From Jaminaea rosea (lineage: Eukaryota; Basidiomycota; Exobasidiomycetes; Microstromatales), in assembly GCF_003144245.1 (NCBI RefSeq), contig NW_020289983.1:496001-560000 (forward strand): a stretch of 64,000 nt of DNA, given 5' to 3'. Shown one piece after another: positions 31,001 through 41,983 of the stretch (its first letter is position 1; the number at the start of each line of letters is the position of its first letter). The notes under the pieces were generated by a model that saw only the letters and a program-made list of their open reading frames with translations, did no database searches and was not told the DNA's origin. Position numbers and translations under genes: made by a program.

Positions 31001-31715
31001 GGCGGGGCGGGCGCTGCGCCGTGTCTCGAAGTACGGCCCAGGCAGGCAGAGGGGGCGAGACGGGGCGAGCGGGCGGGCGAGCCAGTCGAGTCGAGTGCGA
31101 GGGAGGGGGGAGGGGGAGGAGGGTGCAGGAGCCAGGCAGCGAGGAGCGCAAGCAGCGAGCGAGATCCTCACCACCAACTGCTGCTACTCATCGTCTCTTG
31201 GTCGCAGTCGCAATCGCAGCAGCCCCTCTTCCGACCCTCTTCTTGCTGTGCGACGCGCGCAGGTCAACGTCATCCTTCCTTCTCGTCGTGCGAAGAGGAA
31301 ATTGCTTTCCTGCGGCCCACTTGGCTCCGCACTCCCTACTCCCTCGTCTTCTCCGAACCATAGCGAGCGGCCTGCCTCAGGTACGACCCATTGCAGCCGC
31401 TCCTACCGCCCAAACCAGCTCCTGCACTTCACGCGGACGGCCCGTCCGAAGCTTTGCTTGCTTGCCGCCAACATCATCAATCGTCTTTGCTGCTGCTACT
31501 CCGTACTCAGCTCAGCTGGCCGGCTCCCTCTTCTCGACTCGACTCGACGATTCGCCCTCGCCTTCGCCTTCTTCTCCTTGCTCCGGCCAACAGCTCACCT
31601 TTCATGGCTTGACGCTACGCTACTCATTTGCACACGACGCCGACGACTGCGACGACGACTACTCTGACGAATCGCACACGACGAGCTCTCGACATCTGAG
31701 CGTCTCTTGCCCGCC

Positions 31716-34700
31716 ATGAGCAGCGGAGGGCCAGACAAACGGACGACGGCCTACGAGAACATCTTTGGTCGCCCGACAGCCAAGCCAAAGGGCCCTGTCG
31801 CTCAGCCTCCTCCTAATGTAGGTGGCGGTGGGTACCCCCAGTACCCTCATCCCCAGCAACAGCAGTACTGGCAGCAGCAGCAGCAATCGCAGCAATCGCA
31901 GTCACAAGCTGCGAGATGGAATGCGCCTGGAGGGTATGGCGGTCCAGTTGGTCCCGGTGGTGGAATGGGAGGCTACTACCAGCCAACGCAATCCCAATAC
32001 GGCTACGATCACCCGGATCGACGCTCGAGCGTCACCCCGTCCTTCACTTCGCAGTCCTCGAGCTCCTCGCCATACCCTTCCACGCCCTATGCTGGATCAA
32101 GCATCGGCGCCGAGTCGTCATACGGAGGCGTAAAGGGCCAGACGCCTGCGAGCGCGTATGCCAACTTCCACTCGGGCGCCAGTCAGTACAATGGAGGGGG
32201 CGCTGGCGGTTATGCACCAGCACGAGCTTCTATGCAGACCGATGCCTCTTCAGAACCGCGGCCCAGCATCTCATCATCGACGGCAGAGTCCATCTACGGA
32301 CGTCAGCCACCTGGCGCGGGTGCTACGAGCTCAGTTACCTCTTTCAACAATAGGGCAAGCTCGCCACGTGTAGATCCGCCGAGATTACCTAGCTTCGAGC
32401 TGAACGGCGGCGGTGGTAGTGGTGGACAGAATGGTGTTGACGAGAGCAACTGGTTCAAGGGGCTTTCGCTTGATGGCGGTAGCTCGACGCATAGTAATGG
32501 CTCATCATCGAATGGCAAGGTTGTCTCACCGAAGCAAAAGGGACTGGGTGGGTTGCCGCCTCCTGCGCCGGTGGAAGAAGAGGACGAGGACTTCAGGACG
32601 CCGGGGCCGACGAATGACGGCAGAGATCCCTTCGCCTCAGGTGAGTCCAGGCAGAAGATTATGCCGACCCACGCCCGCCCTACTGACCCACTGACGCATC
32701 GCCCTCTTCGCGCATAGAATTTGAGAACTACGGCGCAGCTGGTGCTCCCCCGGCAAATCCCTCGCCCGTTGTCAGTAAACCCGCCTCAATAGCAAGCCAA
32801 CCGCAAGCCTCAGCTCCAGTCCCCGGCTCCATCAGCTCTGCAGCGTCGTCCATCTACGACGGAATTAGGCGCAAGGCATCATTCGAGTCAGACCGGAGGT
32901 CAATTGCCAACTCGACGCACAACGTCCCTGTAGCACCGGGCGCTGCTGCCTTCTACAATCACGGCGGCAGGAGTGCAACGGCAAGCACGACGAACTTCGG
33001 TGGGGGCAGCAACTACTTTGGAGGCGGCTTCACGCCAATGACCGGAGATGGCGGCGATGGTGGCGGCACAGCCAGCTCAGTGGACATGTGGCAACGGCCA
33101 CCCCGACAACGAACAGCGTCTAGCCACACGCAGGCAGGCTACTCCCCCTCGCTGGGCGCGACTCGCAACCCTCGCCTCGAGCACAGGGCCATGTCCATGG
33201 GCATGGGTGGCCAAGGTCAACGGCCAAGCGTCGTGAGCAACGCCATGTCGTACCAGTCGAGTAATGCGAGCACAATGGTGGGCACCTCGGCCATGCCATC
33301 CAACAGAAGAGGACCGCTGGTATATCCCGCCCTCCTCTCGCGTGTGGCAGACTCGTTCAAACAGAGGGTGACAGTAGCGGAAAGGGTGAAGGATGGTCTT
33401 ACCTATCAGGACGCTTTCGACGGGCGAGAAGCCGTAGATCGCATTGCATACATCATCAAGACGACGGACAGGAATCTGGCGCTCCTGCTCGGCCGTGCCC
33501 TCGATGCGCAAAAGTTCTTCCACGACGTCACGTACGATCATCGACTGCGCGACTCGCCCAACGAGCTCTACCAGTTCCGTACGCGCCTCACTAGCCCCTT
33601 TGGATCAGAGACGGAGCACTTTGGCGACGAAGGCAAGTCGCCAGGCATCCATCAACTGCAAGTCCCCCACTTGGACAGCTCGCAGGCTAGCCTTCCCACG
33701 TCGGCCGCCTCCTCCATCAAGGACGGCCACCGCGGCGCACCCCCCGCTCTGATGCATCAAGACTCGACTGCAAGCGGCACGGCCGAAGACGAGGATGAGC
33801 TACCTACCGGAGTGTTCACGCTCCTGACCGACTGCTACAGCCCGACATGTACGCGCGATCGCCTCTGCTACAGCATTGCCTGCCCGCGTCGTCTCGAGCA
33901 GCAGGCTCGCCTCAACATGAAGCCGCAGACGGTCTTGAAGCGCGCCATCAGTCGCGAGTCGCTGGGCGACGTCAAGGAACCCGGAGCGCTGTGGGCCGAG
34001 TCAGTCTCCAAGGAAGTCTTCGAAAGCGTGTCAGAGCAAGAGCGCAAGCGACAGGAGCTGCTCAACGAAGCCATCTACACGGAGCGGGACTTTGTGCGGG
34101 ACCTCGAATACCTGCGCGACTTCTGGATCAAGCCGCTCAAGACGCAGGACATCATCCCCGAGGCTCGTCGCGATGACTTTGTGCTGCAAGTCTTCTGGAA
34201 CGTGCTCGAGGTACATGCCGTCAACTCGAAGCTGGCTGAGCTGCTCACCAAGCGGCAGAAGCAGCAAGCCGTCGTTGAGCGAATTGGTGACATCTTCCTC
34301 GAGATGGTGCCTCATTTCCAACCCTTTGTCAAGTATGGAGCGCACCAGCTGTACGGCAAGTACGAGTTTGAGAAAGAGAAGGCCTCCAATCCCGCCTTTG
34401 CCAAATTCGTCGACGAGACGGAGCGTCGCCCGGAATCGAGGAAGTTGGAGCTCAATGGCTACCTCACCAAGCCGACGACGAGGCTTGCGAGATACCCGCT
34501 ACTTCTCGAAGCTGTACTCAAGCAGACCCCAGAGGGAAGTCCAGACAAGCTCGCTCTGCCCAAGGTGGTCAAGATTGTCAAGGAGTTCTTGACAAAAGTC
34601 AACGTCGAGACGGGCAAGAGTGAGAATCGCTTCAACCTTGCGCAGTTGGACCAGCAACTCGTCTTCAAGCAAGGAGAGGCGGTGGATCTGCGCCTGCGCG

Positions 34701-36496
34701 ACGAGCAGCGCGAGCTCGTCTTCAAGGGCCCGCTCAAGAAGCGTGGCGGTACGCAGAGTGAGTCGGCAGAGCTGCAGGTCTTCCTGTTCGACCACGCCCT
34801 CCTCATGGTCAAGGCAAAGACGGTGCATAAGAACGAGCTGTATAAAGTCTTCCGCAAGCCGATCCCGCTCGAGCTGCTCATCGTCACTGTGTACGACGAG
34901 GTGCCCACCGGCAAAGGCAACGCCACGCGCCCCAAGTCGGTCATGAGCAAAACTTCCACGGGCAACAGGCTGAGCGGGGGTGTTCCATCAGGGTCTGCGC
35001 CTAAGCAGGATGCCAAAACTGGGTATGCTCTCACATTCACGTATCTGGGCAGGAAGGGGTACTCGCTCACGCTCTGGGCTAGCACGTTCGTCGGGCGACG
35101 CAAATGGTTTGAACACATTGAGCAGCGCCAGGAGATCCTGCGACAGCGCTCCAACATCTTCGACACGATTACGCTCAGCGAGAACTTCTTCATTGGCCAG
35201 CAGAAGGTCAACTGCAGTGTGCCCTTCGACTTTGGACGGCGCATCATCTATGGGACGGACGACGGTGTCTTCCTCAGCGACCTGCGCGAGAAGGCTCGAC
35301 CGCCGACCAAGGTCTTGCCCCTGCCGGGAGTGACACAGATCGACGTGCTGGAAGAGTACCAGATCCTCATCATTCTCGCGGAGCGATCAGTCCACACCTT
35401 TACGCTAGACGCGCTCGACCCTTCAGACCCAATGGGCTCACTCAAGCGTGGTCGTCGCATCTCGTCGCACACGTCATTCTTCAAGGCAGGCCAATGCCTG
35501 GGACGTACGCTCGTGTGCGTCGTCAAGTCTTCCTCGCTCTCCTCGACGATCAAGACACTGGAGCCCATCGAGCAGAATGTGCGAGGAAAGAAGCAGCCCA
35601 CCTTCCGCAAGCTCCTGCAGGGCGGGCAGGAGACGCTGCGCGTATTCAAGGAGTTCTACATCCCGACCGAGTCGTCCTCAATTCACTTCCTCAAGTCAAA
35701 ACTCTGCGTCGGTTGCACCAAGGGCTTCGAGATCGTCGATCTCGAGACGCTCGATACGCAAGGTCTTCTGGACCCTGCCGACTCGTCGCTCGACTTTGTC
35801 CATCGAAAGGAGACGGTGAAGCCTCTGGCCATCTACAGGATAGACGGCGAGTTCCTGCTCTGCTATGACGAGTTCGCATTCTACGTCAACAAGAATGGCT
35901 GGCGCGCAAAGGGCAACTGGATCATTCATTGGGAGGGTAACCCGATGAGCTTCGCGCTCCACCACCCGTACGTGCTCGCATTCGAGCCAAGCTTCATCGA
36001 GGTGAGGCACGTAGAGACGGGGGCACTGCATCAGGTCATCACAGGGTACAACCTGCGCTGCCTCTTTGCAGACGTCCCTCCGCCTGCGTCCTCCAGCTCG
36101 AGCTCGGCGTCCTCCGCAGCCTCGTCGGCCAGCTCGCACTTGCAGCTCCAGCACCAGCAGTACGGCCCGCCACGCCCGCCTGTCGGCTTCCCGCCGAGAC
36201 CGCCTCCAGGGTACATGGGCGGCTACCCAGGTGCGCCTCCAGGTCCTCCTGGGGCAATGACGCCGTATGGTGGGCCAGGCGGCTTCCCACCTCGCCCACC
36301 GCCGCCAGGCGTACCACCAGGCATGTCACCCTACGGCCTGCCTCCACCGGCGATCGTCCCGCATCATCCTCCGAGACCGCCGCCGCAACTCCAGCGAAAC
36401 CCTGTGTGGGAATCTGTGGCGGCGAGCAGGAATCAGATCGTCTTCATTGGGGACCAGACTGTGTTCGCTGTTCGGTTGGCGGGCGCTGGACAGTAG
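31716..36496 (+). CDS. ROM2: Rho1 guanine nucleotide exchange factor, ROM2 type (DEP-DH-PH-CNH)
   Basis: Exons 31716-32640 and 32718-36496, intron 77 nt, 1567 residues. About 500 N-terminal residues are disordered (Gln, Gly, Ser, Pro). Then come a DEP domain (~510-590; YPALLSRVADSFKQRV, GREAVDRIAYIIKTTDRNLA), a RhoGEF/DH domain (~750-950; RQELLNEAIYTERDFVRDL, YLTKPTTRLARYPLLLEAVL), a PH domain (~965-1110; ELVFKGPLKKRGG, ASTFVGRRKWFEHIEQRQE) and a citron/CNH domain (~1140-1460; FDFGRRIIYGTDDGVFLSDL). The tail is Pro/Gly/His-rich with a last conserved-looking block at the C-terminus. In yeasts Rom1/Rom2 and Rgf proteins activate Rho1, which drives glucan synthase and the cell-wall integrity kinase pathway. 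Domain order is diagnostic for this group. Confidence 0.93.
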
Positions 36497-36696
36497 ACGA
36501 GGAGGAGGGCAAGGGCGAGGAGGTTTCCATCGAAGGAGAGGGAGGAAATGCAGAGGTCGGATAGGAGGGAAAGAGAAGGCAGCGGGGCCTGTTACCCTAC
36601 ACATCTTTGCTCCCTGTCTGGTTGATTGTCGAGCTGTTCTGTACACTTCACGCGATACGAGAGAGAAACGATGATGCTTTCATTGCCTGCGCACCA

Positions 36697-37569
36697 CTAC
36701 CTCTTGCCTGCTCGTTGTCCTCCAGCCTTGGTAGCCCGCACATACACCTGCGGTAACAAGGCCGAGGCAGTCTGTCCCTTGACTCGCTGAACCTCCACGC
36801 TCTCCCAGCAGTCCAGCCTCATCAGCACGCCGAGAGAGTCGCGCGTCATCTCACAGCCGTTGGCCATGAATCGCCATGCAGGGTTAAGGATGCGTTGCAC
36901 GCCGGCCGCGATCGGGTCGTGAAGCTGCGCCGTATGCTCCATCATGAGCACTACCCCTCCTGGCTTGACGAGCTCGACACAGCGTGCGAGGTGCGCTTCA
37001 GGTCCACCAGGGATAGAGCAGAGGCATTGCACGAGTACCAAGGCGTCGAGGCTGCCCGGCTTGATTCCGTGACGTGCAAGTGCAGCATCGTCCTGGATGC
37101 CGTGCGCGATTACGGTGCTCTTCCGCTCGAAGGCCTTGCCTCTCGCCGCGATGGAGCGTACAAGATGTGGAACGGCAGGCTCGAATGGCTCGAGTGCGTA
37201 CAGGTGGTCAATGGCTGCCTCGTCGTAATACTTGATCGTCTCCCCACTGCCAGCGCCTACTTCGAGGACCTTGCCCTTGGCAGTAGTGAGCAGCCATTTC
37301 TTCGCATCGTGATGCGCCTCGTCAGACATCTTAAGCAGTTTGGGCATTGATGCTCCCCAGACACCGTCGCGAAACTGCCATGGACTGAGGAATTTGAGAG
37401 GCTGGAGGTGCAAGAGAAAGGAAAGCTGTCGGAAGATGGCGGGGATAAGACCGTGGTAGAGCATCAGGGTCACCAGCATCAAGGGAAAGTACAAGTCCCA
37501 TACTCGGCTCGACAGAGTCGCAGGTGGGGGACGAGCCGACTTGATCAACTGCACCTGTTGGACGGGCAT
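36697..37569 (-). CDS. Membrane-anchored class I methyltransferase (METTL7-like)
   Basis: Intronless, 290 residues from the ATG at 37569; the frame is open upstream but only from a non-ATG codon. A hydrophobic N-terminal segment (FPLMLVTLMLYHGLIPAIF) would anchor it in a membrane, probably ER or lipid droplet. SAM-binding motif I is VLEVGAGSGETIKYY and the acidic strand is LYALEPFEPA; later blocks are LDALVLVQCLCSIPGG and LVKPGGVVLMMEHTA, as in the METTL7/UbiE-like Methyltransf_11 family. The end of the fold (NPAWRFMANGCEMTRD) also matches METTL7-type enzymes. Human METTL7 proteins are thiol methyltransferases; the substrate here is unknown. Confidence 0.83.
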   Translation of the reverse strand: MPVQQVQLIKSARPPPATLSSRVWDLYFPLMLVTLMLYHGLIPAIFRQLSFLLHLQPLKFLSPWQFRDGVWGASMPKLLKMSDEAHHDAKKWLLTTAKGKVLEVGAGSGETIKYYDEAAIDHLYALEPFEPAVPHLVRSIAARGKAFERKSTVIAHGIQDDAALARHGIKPGSLDALVLVQCLCSIPGGPEAHLARCVELVKPGGVVLMMEHTAQLHDPIAAGVQRILNPAWRFMANGCEMTRDSLGVLMRLDCWESVEVQRVKGQTASALLPQVYVRATKAGGQRAGKR

Positions 37570-38198
37570 GTTGCGCGCGTAAAGGAAGGGGATGAGTGAG
37601 TGATTGAACGACGAGAATGAATGCAGAGAGAGGAGCGAATGTCGCGTGCAGCTCTGTGGTACTCGATCAAGTGGAGCCACTCAAACTCCGTTCCGCTTTC
37701 TGAATTCACGCGGCCCGTGCACCACTTGACCTCCGATCGATCAGCGACGCCAGCGTGTTTCACCGTCGTGGTCGCGGGCGCCACGGTCGCAAATGCGTGA
37801 CAAGGGCGGCTACTGATCACGGCGTTGAGTGGCATCACGGTCTCAAAGCTGCAAATACGCGGGGCGTCTTCACATGTCTCGGACTCGCGTGTAGATGAGC
37901 GTGACGGTCGGGCGCCAAATGTAACTTGTGTTTCAGTGCGATGACTACGACTGGGTGAGATTTCCCTCGTGGGAAAGGGCAAAGGCAATCCGATCGAGTG
38001 CAAAGACAAAGGAGCCCCGAAGATGGAAAGAAGCGTTGTGGTGAGATTCAACGTACCGGGCAGAGGGCGTCGCTACGTTGCTTCGCCCCGCATCTCGCAG
38101 GGTTGGGTATAAGTGGGCGCAAGAGCATCTCTGCTAGCCGTAGCGTCACTGTCGCCCCCATCACCGTCGCCAACACCATAACAACAACCACCACAGCT
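37570..38198. promoter_or_regulatory. Divergent intergenic region, methyltransferase / orphan membrane protein
   Basis: 629 nt between divergent starts. No gene or repeat recognised. Confidence 0.35.
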
Positions 38199-40254
38199 AT
38201 GTACGAGTCTGCCTTTCCATTTGGTCTGCTTGATCCACACGATGGCCAGATGGTCTTACGCACCGTCTACGCCAGCTTCATCCTCTGCGGCTTGCAGCTG
38301 CACACCTGCTTGTACTGCCTGCCCTTCGACGTCAAGTTACTCCGACGCTCCGGTTGGGCAACTGCCTACGCCGCGGCTTCACGATGTGCCTTCATAGTAT
38401 CGAAGTGGCTCACACTGGCTGGCATCGTTCTACACAGTGCGCAGAATCATCGCGACGCTTGGAAGACGCGAGCTGATCAGAGCCCTTGTCCGCAGGCCTA
38501 TTCTTCATCATCGAGCTGGAACATTGCGGCCTAGCGCGACACCTCGATGGCTTCGTAACTGTCATAGCATGGCATTGCTCGGCCTCACTCTTCATTCTGC
38601 GACTGGTGAGTCCCTTGTCAAAAGAGGGAAACCATGCGCTCATCACCGCCCACCGCATCTCAACAGTCTGCCTACCGCAGGGTCGTGAATACCTGGCATG
38701 CCACCTTCTTCCTGTCGGTAGCTACGATGCTATTCATAACATCCATCGCTGTATGCTGTGCAGTCGTTGCACTTGGTGAGCCGCAATACGTCGGTGCATA
38801 CGCTCTACGCAAGCTCACGTCCTACTCTACCAGGCTTCCACGCCGTGCACATCCCGGGCACCAAGTACTGCATCGTGATCCCTACCACCAATTCCCACTT
38901 CCTCCCCATGATGAATTCCAGTCTGGTCATCGGGATGCTCTTCCATCTCAACGATGCAGTTGGCACTGTCTTCCTGTTGGCGAAGATGCGGCTCCTGTCT
39001 ACCACCTCAACGGGCGGCATCCGACCAGCGACGGCCCTGTCTGGCGTTCTCCTCAGTCAGGAGATGCTCTGTTCAGTAGCGTGCGCATTCCTCTGCCTGG
39101 GCTTCAGCATCACAATCTCGATCCCCACGCTACCATTGGTCTACAGAAGCGAGACGATGTACGTCTTCATCGTCCTGACCAATTGCGTCGCCTGTTGCTA
39201 CTATCGAGAGCTCGACGCCTTCCTGGTCTCAGCACAGAAGCAACCAGCAACGAGGTGCAGTATCGGCAATAGTGGGCTTTCACGCGGTAATAGCGGCGAC
39301 GGTACGAGCGGCACGCATCGTCATCACTTTGATGACAGTGATTTGACAGGACTCGAGGAGCCGAAGATTCAGTACGATGAGGCAGCCCTGCGTCGACTTG
39401 CTCATTGGGCCAAACTCAACCACCGCATCAAGCAAGACGACGTCGACTTCTCTACGGCGGGCAATAACTCGCCCATCGTACCTACGGGTGCCCGGAGCGA
39501 TTCGAAGCACCAGCTCGGCGAGGTCATTCAGGCGCTGCCGGGACACGAGGAGAACATTGAGCCTGCTGATACCCACACCGAAGGCGACGGACCATTCGCC
39601 TCCCTCAAGCGCAGGGTTTCGGCTAGAAAGAGCAAGGCATCCAACAGTTCCGGCGCCGCAGCCGTCCAGCCTGATAATCTCACCACCAACTCCACGGTGC
39701 CGCCTTCTCCTGCGCCCGGGCTCACAGATACGGCCGAGGAGCTTTCCCTACTGCCTGTGCTCCCGCCGCCTGCCGCGCCCGCGCTCCGTAGCCACACGGC
39801 CGGCGAAGCCGTCGACCACATTAACTCTCGCTCTTCTTCCTACGACGATCGCCTAGGTACCCTGCTGCATCCCAAAGGTAGTCTTCTTCCCGGCTACGGA
39901 CGCTCCCGTGCGCATGGTTTGGAACTCGCTGAGATCACCCAAGACGTCAGCAACCCGGCCACGCCTGCATCTGCGGTTCTACCAAAGGACCGCACTCGTA
40001 ATGGCTTCACGGCCTTGACGCCTCCTCCTTGGCAGCAGAAGCGAAAGAGGCCCACACCTCAGCATCAGCATCAGCACCAGCACCAGCACCCGGCCAAAAG
40101 GATCAATCGCCGTAGCCGTGGTCATCGAACGAGCTTCTGCGAGGACCAGTCGACTGAGGAAGTGGAAGACGAGGACGTGCGCCTTGCTCATGCCAAACTG
40201 TGCAGTGCGCTCATGGGTTTGCCGCTGCCTGAGGAGGAGGGGCTGGTGCGTTGA
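38199..40254 (+). CDS. Orphan multi-pass membrane protein (about 7 TM, fungal)
   Basis: Four exons: 38199-38436, 38496-38605, 38667-38775 and 38834-40254, giving 625 residues. Introns are 59, 61 and 58 nt, clearly shorter than most others here. About seven hydrophobic helices come first (VYASFILCGLQLHTCLYCLP, FIVSKWLTLAGIVLHSLFFI, FVTVIAWHCSASLFILRL, WHATFFLSVATMLFITSIAV, NDAVGTVFLLAKM, MLCSVACAFLCLGFSITISI, MYVFIVLTNCVACCYYRELD). A ~330-residue cytosolic tail follows, rich in Ser/Pro/Thr, with a His/Gln repeat (HQHQHQHQHP) and basic patches. The layout resembles basidiomycete 7TM families of the DUF6533/DUF6534 kind, but I cannot assign it. Cys is frequent in the helices. A receptor-like role is only an inference. 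Confidence 0.75.
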
Positions 40255-41983
40255 GCTGGTGAGGGGTCACATTGGGACAAGAGGCAGAGGACGAAGGCTG
40301 GAGCGCAAGACGTATGGGACCCAAATGTCATGCTGCTGGGAGTGGAGGGAAGGGAGAGGGAATGATTCGATGAGAATGTACGGGGCTTGCAAAGAGCATC
40401 CACTCTGGGCCGACTTCTTCCTTCAAGGACCCGGCACGACCTCGAAAGAGCCGACTCTTAACCCCCTTGGTATATCAAATTTCCCATTAAGCTCCTTTCT
40501 TCCTGCTCTCTGCGAGGAAAGTGCGTCTCATCGCACGCACAGGAGAGACCGCGCCCAGCAATGGGCCTCCGCGACCATTGCATCTCGGTGTGCACGCCGG
40601 GTGTACTTGGATTGTGCTCTCTTCTTTGTGCGCGACCCCTTTGTGTTCTCTCTGCTCTTATGCATCAATTCTCACAGCCTGCGAGTGATGCCATCTCCGC
40701 GCACGAGGATGACACCATTTCACGAATGCGTCTGGCTTGAGCGTCTGCTTCGGAGGCAGGCCCGGGCCGGTGGTGTCGCTGCCGCCAGGAGAGAGCAAGA
40801 AAGCCTGCCAGACGGAATTGATGGAGAGAAAGGCGAGTGGAGGGGACTCAGCGGCGAGGTAAATCGAGGGTCACGCAAGGATACCTTGGCAATGCCGAGG
40901 TGATAGAATTCTGTCGTCCTGTAATCGCGCTTGCAGCTGGCGGTGGAGGGAAACATCTAGGCGCGCACGGGGGCGCTCATGGAATCAACGAGCTGGCAGG
41001 AAAGGGATGGCGAGGGTGCGGGGCCAGCGCTGATGGTCTCTCGTATCGCGGGCTTGCTTGGGCGGAAGAAAGATCATTGGCTCGTGATGGGAGCAAGGTG
41101 CATCCCCCTTCGTTCAATCGACTGTTCGAGGATCGAGCGTGGTTAGGAGAAAGGTCGAAAGGCAAGCTGGAGCTGTGCCCGCGCGGACGCGAGTCGAGGC
41201 GCGAGGAGTCTCTTGGCTCACCTCGGCTGTGATTCAGCATGCGGCCCCTCGCAGAGACGCGTGCTCCACAGCCAGGGGTCCGTGGGAGACACAGAGAGAG
41301 AGAGAGAGGAGCAGCCAACCTCGCTTCAGCACCGCCCCCGCAAGCTCCTTGACCCTTCCTTGGTCGCTCGTTCACCATGACAACACCAATCGACGGTATA
41401 CACGCAAGGTCAATCAGGATGCATTGCAACGCAGCAAGATCGCGCCTAGCCCCAGGGTCATCGAAGCATTGCCAGCCCGCTGCACATCGCCGCCGCTCTT
41501 GACCCTCTGCTCATGAGCCTCGTTTCGATACATCAGATGCTCATCACCGTCAGGACCGCCGGCTCAGCAAGGGACGTTCCTCATCGCCAGGGAGAAAGAG
41601 AATCTCGGATAGAGGGCAAATAGAAAGCTTAAGCAAAGGGGTCACAGATCCCTTGCACTCGTTGATCCCGAGACCTAGGGCAACTGGGCGACCAGAACCT
41701 CCTTGTCCATTCCTCTCGCTCCAGCGTTGTCCAAGGGATCGGTTAGGTTGGCCGAAGACGGCCTCTGAGCGACCATTGTTGACAGTCGAAATGAGTTATA
41801 AGACGACCGTCTCGATTGCTCTCAATGACCTTTTCTCCATCAACAGTTCTCGCTCCTCTCTCTCTCCCTCTCTCGGTCTCTCCCACCCTCCTAGCCTCCC
41901 ACGTCTCGTATCGTACGGCATCTCCACCTAGCCTACACACACACACTCTTTTGCACCAACCCCTTCTCGACATCATCGCCAAC
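40255..41983. promoter_or_regulatory. 1.7-kb gene-free region upstream of the repeat secreted protein
   Basis: No open frame here has protein-like composition. It contains an AG-dinucleotide run (41293-41309), an A/T-rich motif GAGTTATAAGACG near 41790 that could be a TATA element, and a strongly pyrimidine-rich leader at about 41850-41960 just before the ATG. The length is unusual for this compact window and suggests regulated expression; that is an inference. Confidence 0.4.
41293..41309 (+). repeat. AG dinucleotide run
   Basis: About eight AG units in a row, upstream of the repeat-protein gene. Confidence 0.85.

Larger units (their letters stand above)
30402..31715. other. 1.3-kb region: 3' end of membrane-protein gene and long leader/promoter of the Rho GEF
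   Basis: No supportable gene. The first part holds a short duplication with an inverted repeat (30460-30526) and an 11-base C run at 30554-30564. From about 30.9 to 31.2 kb the plus strand is strongly G-rich with GGCA repeats. The final ~400 nt are C/T-rich, as expected for a 5' leader of the gene starting at 31716. Confidence 0.45.

Noticed and set aside
37570-37680. In-frame upstream extension of the METTL7-like gene
   Set aside because: It begins with GTG, not ATG; fungal starts at GTG are rare, and the ATG at 37569 gives a normal N-terminus.
40118-40903. Plus-strand open frame after the 7TM gene
   Set aside because: It overlaps the end of the 7TM gene in another frame and its own part has no protein-like composition.
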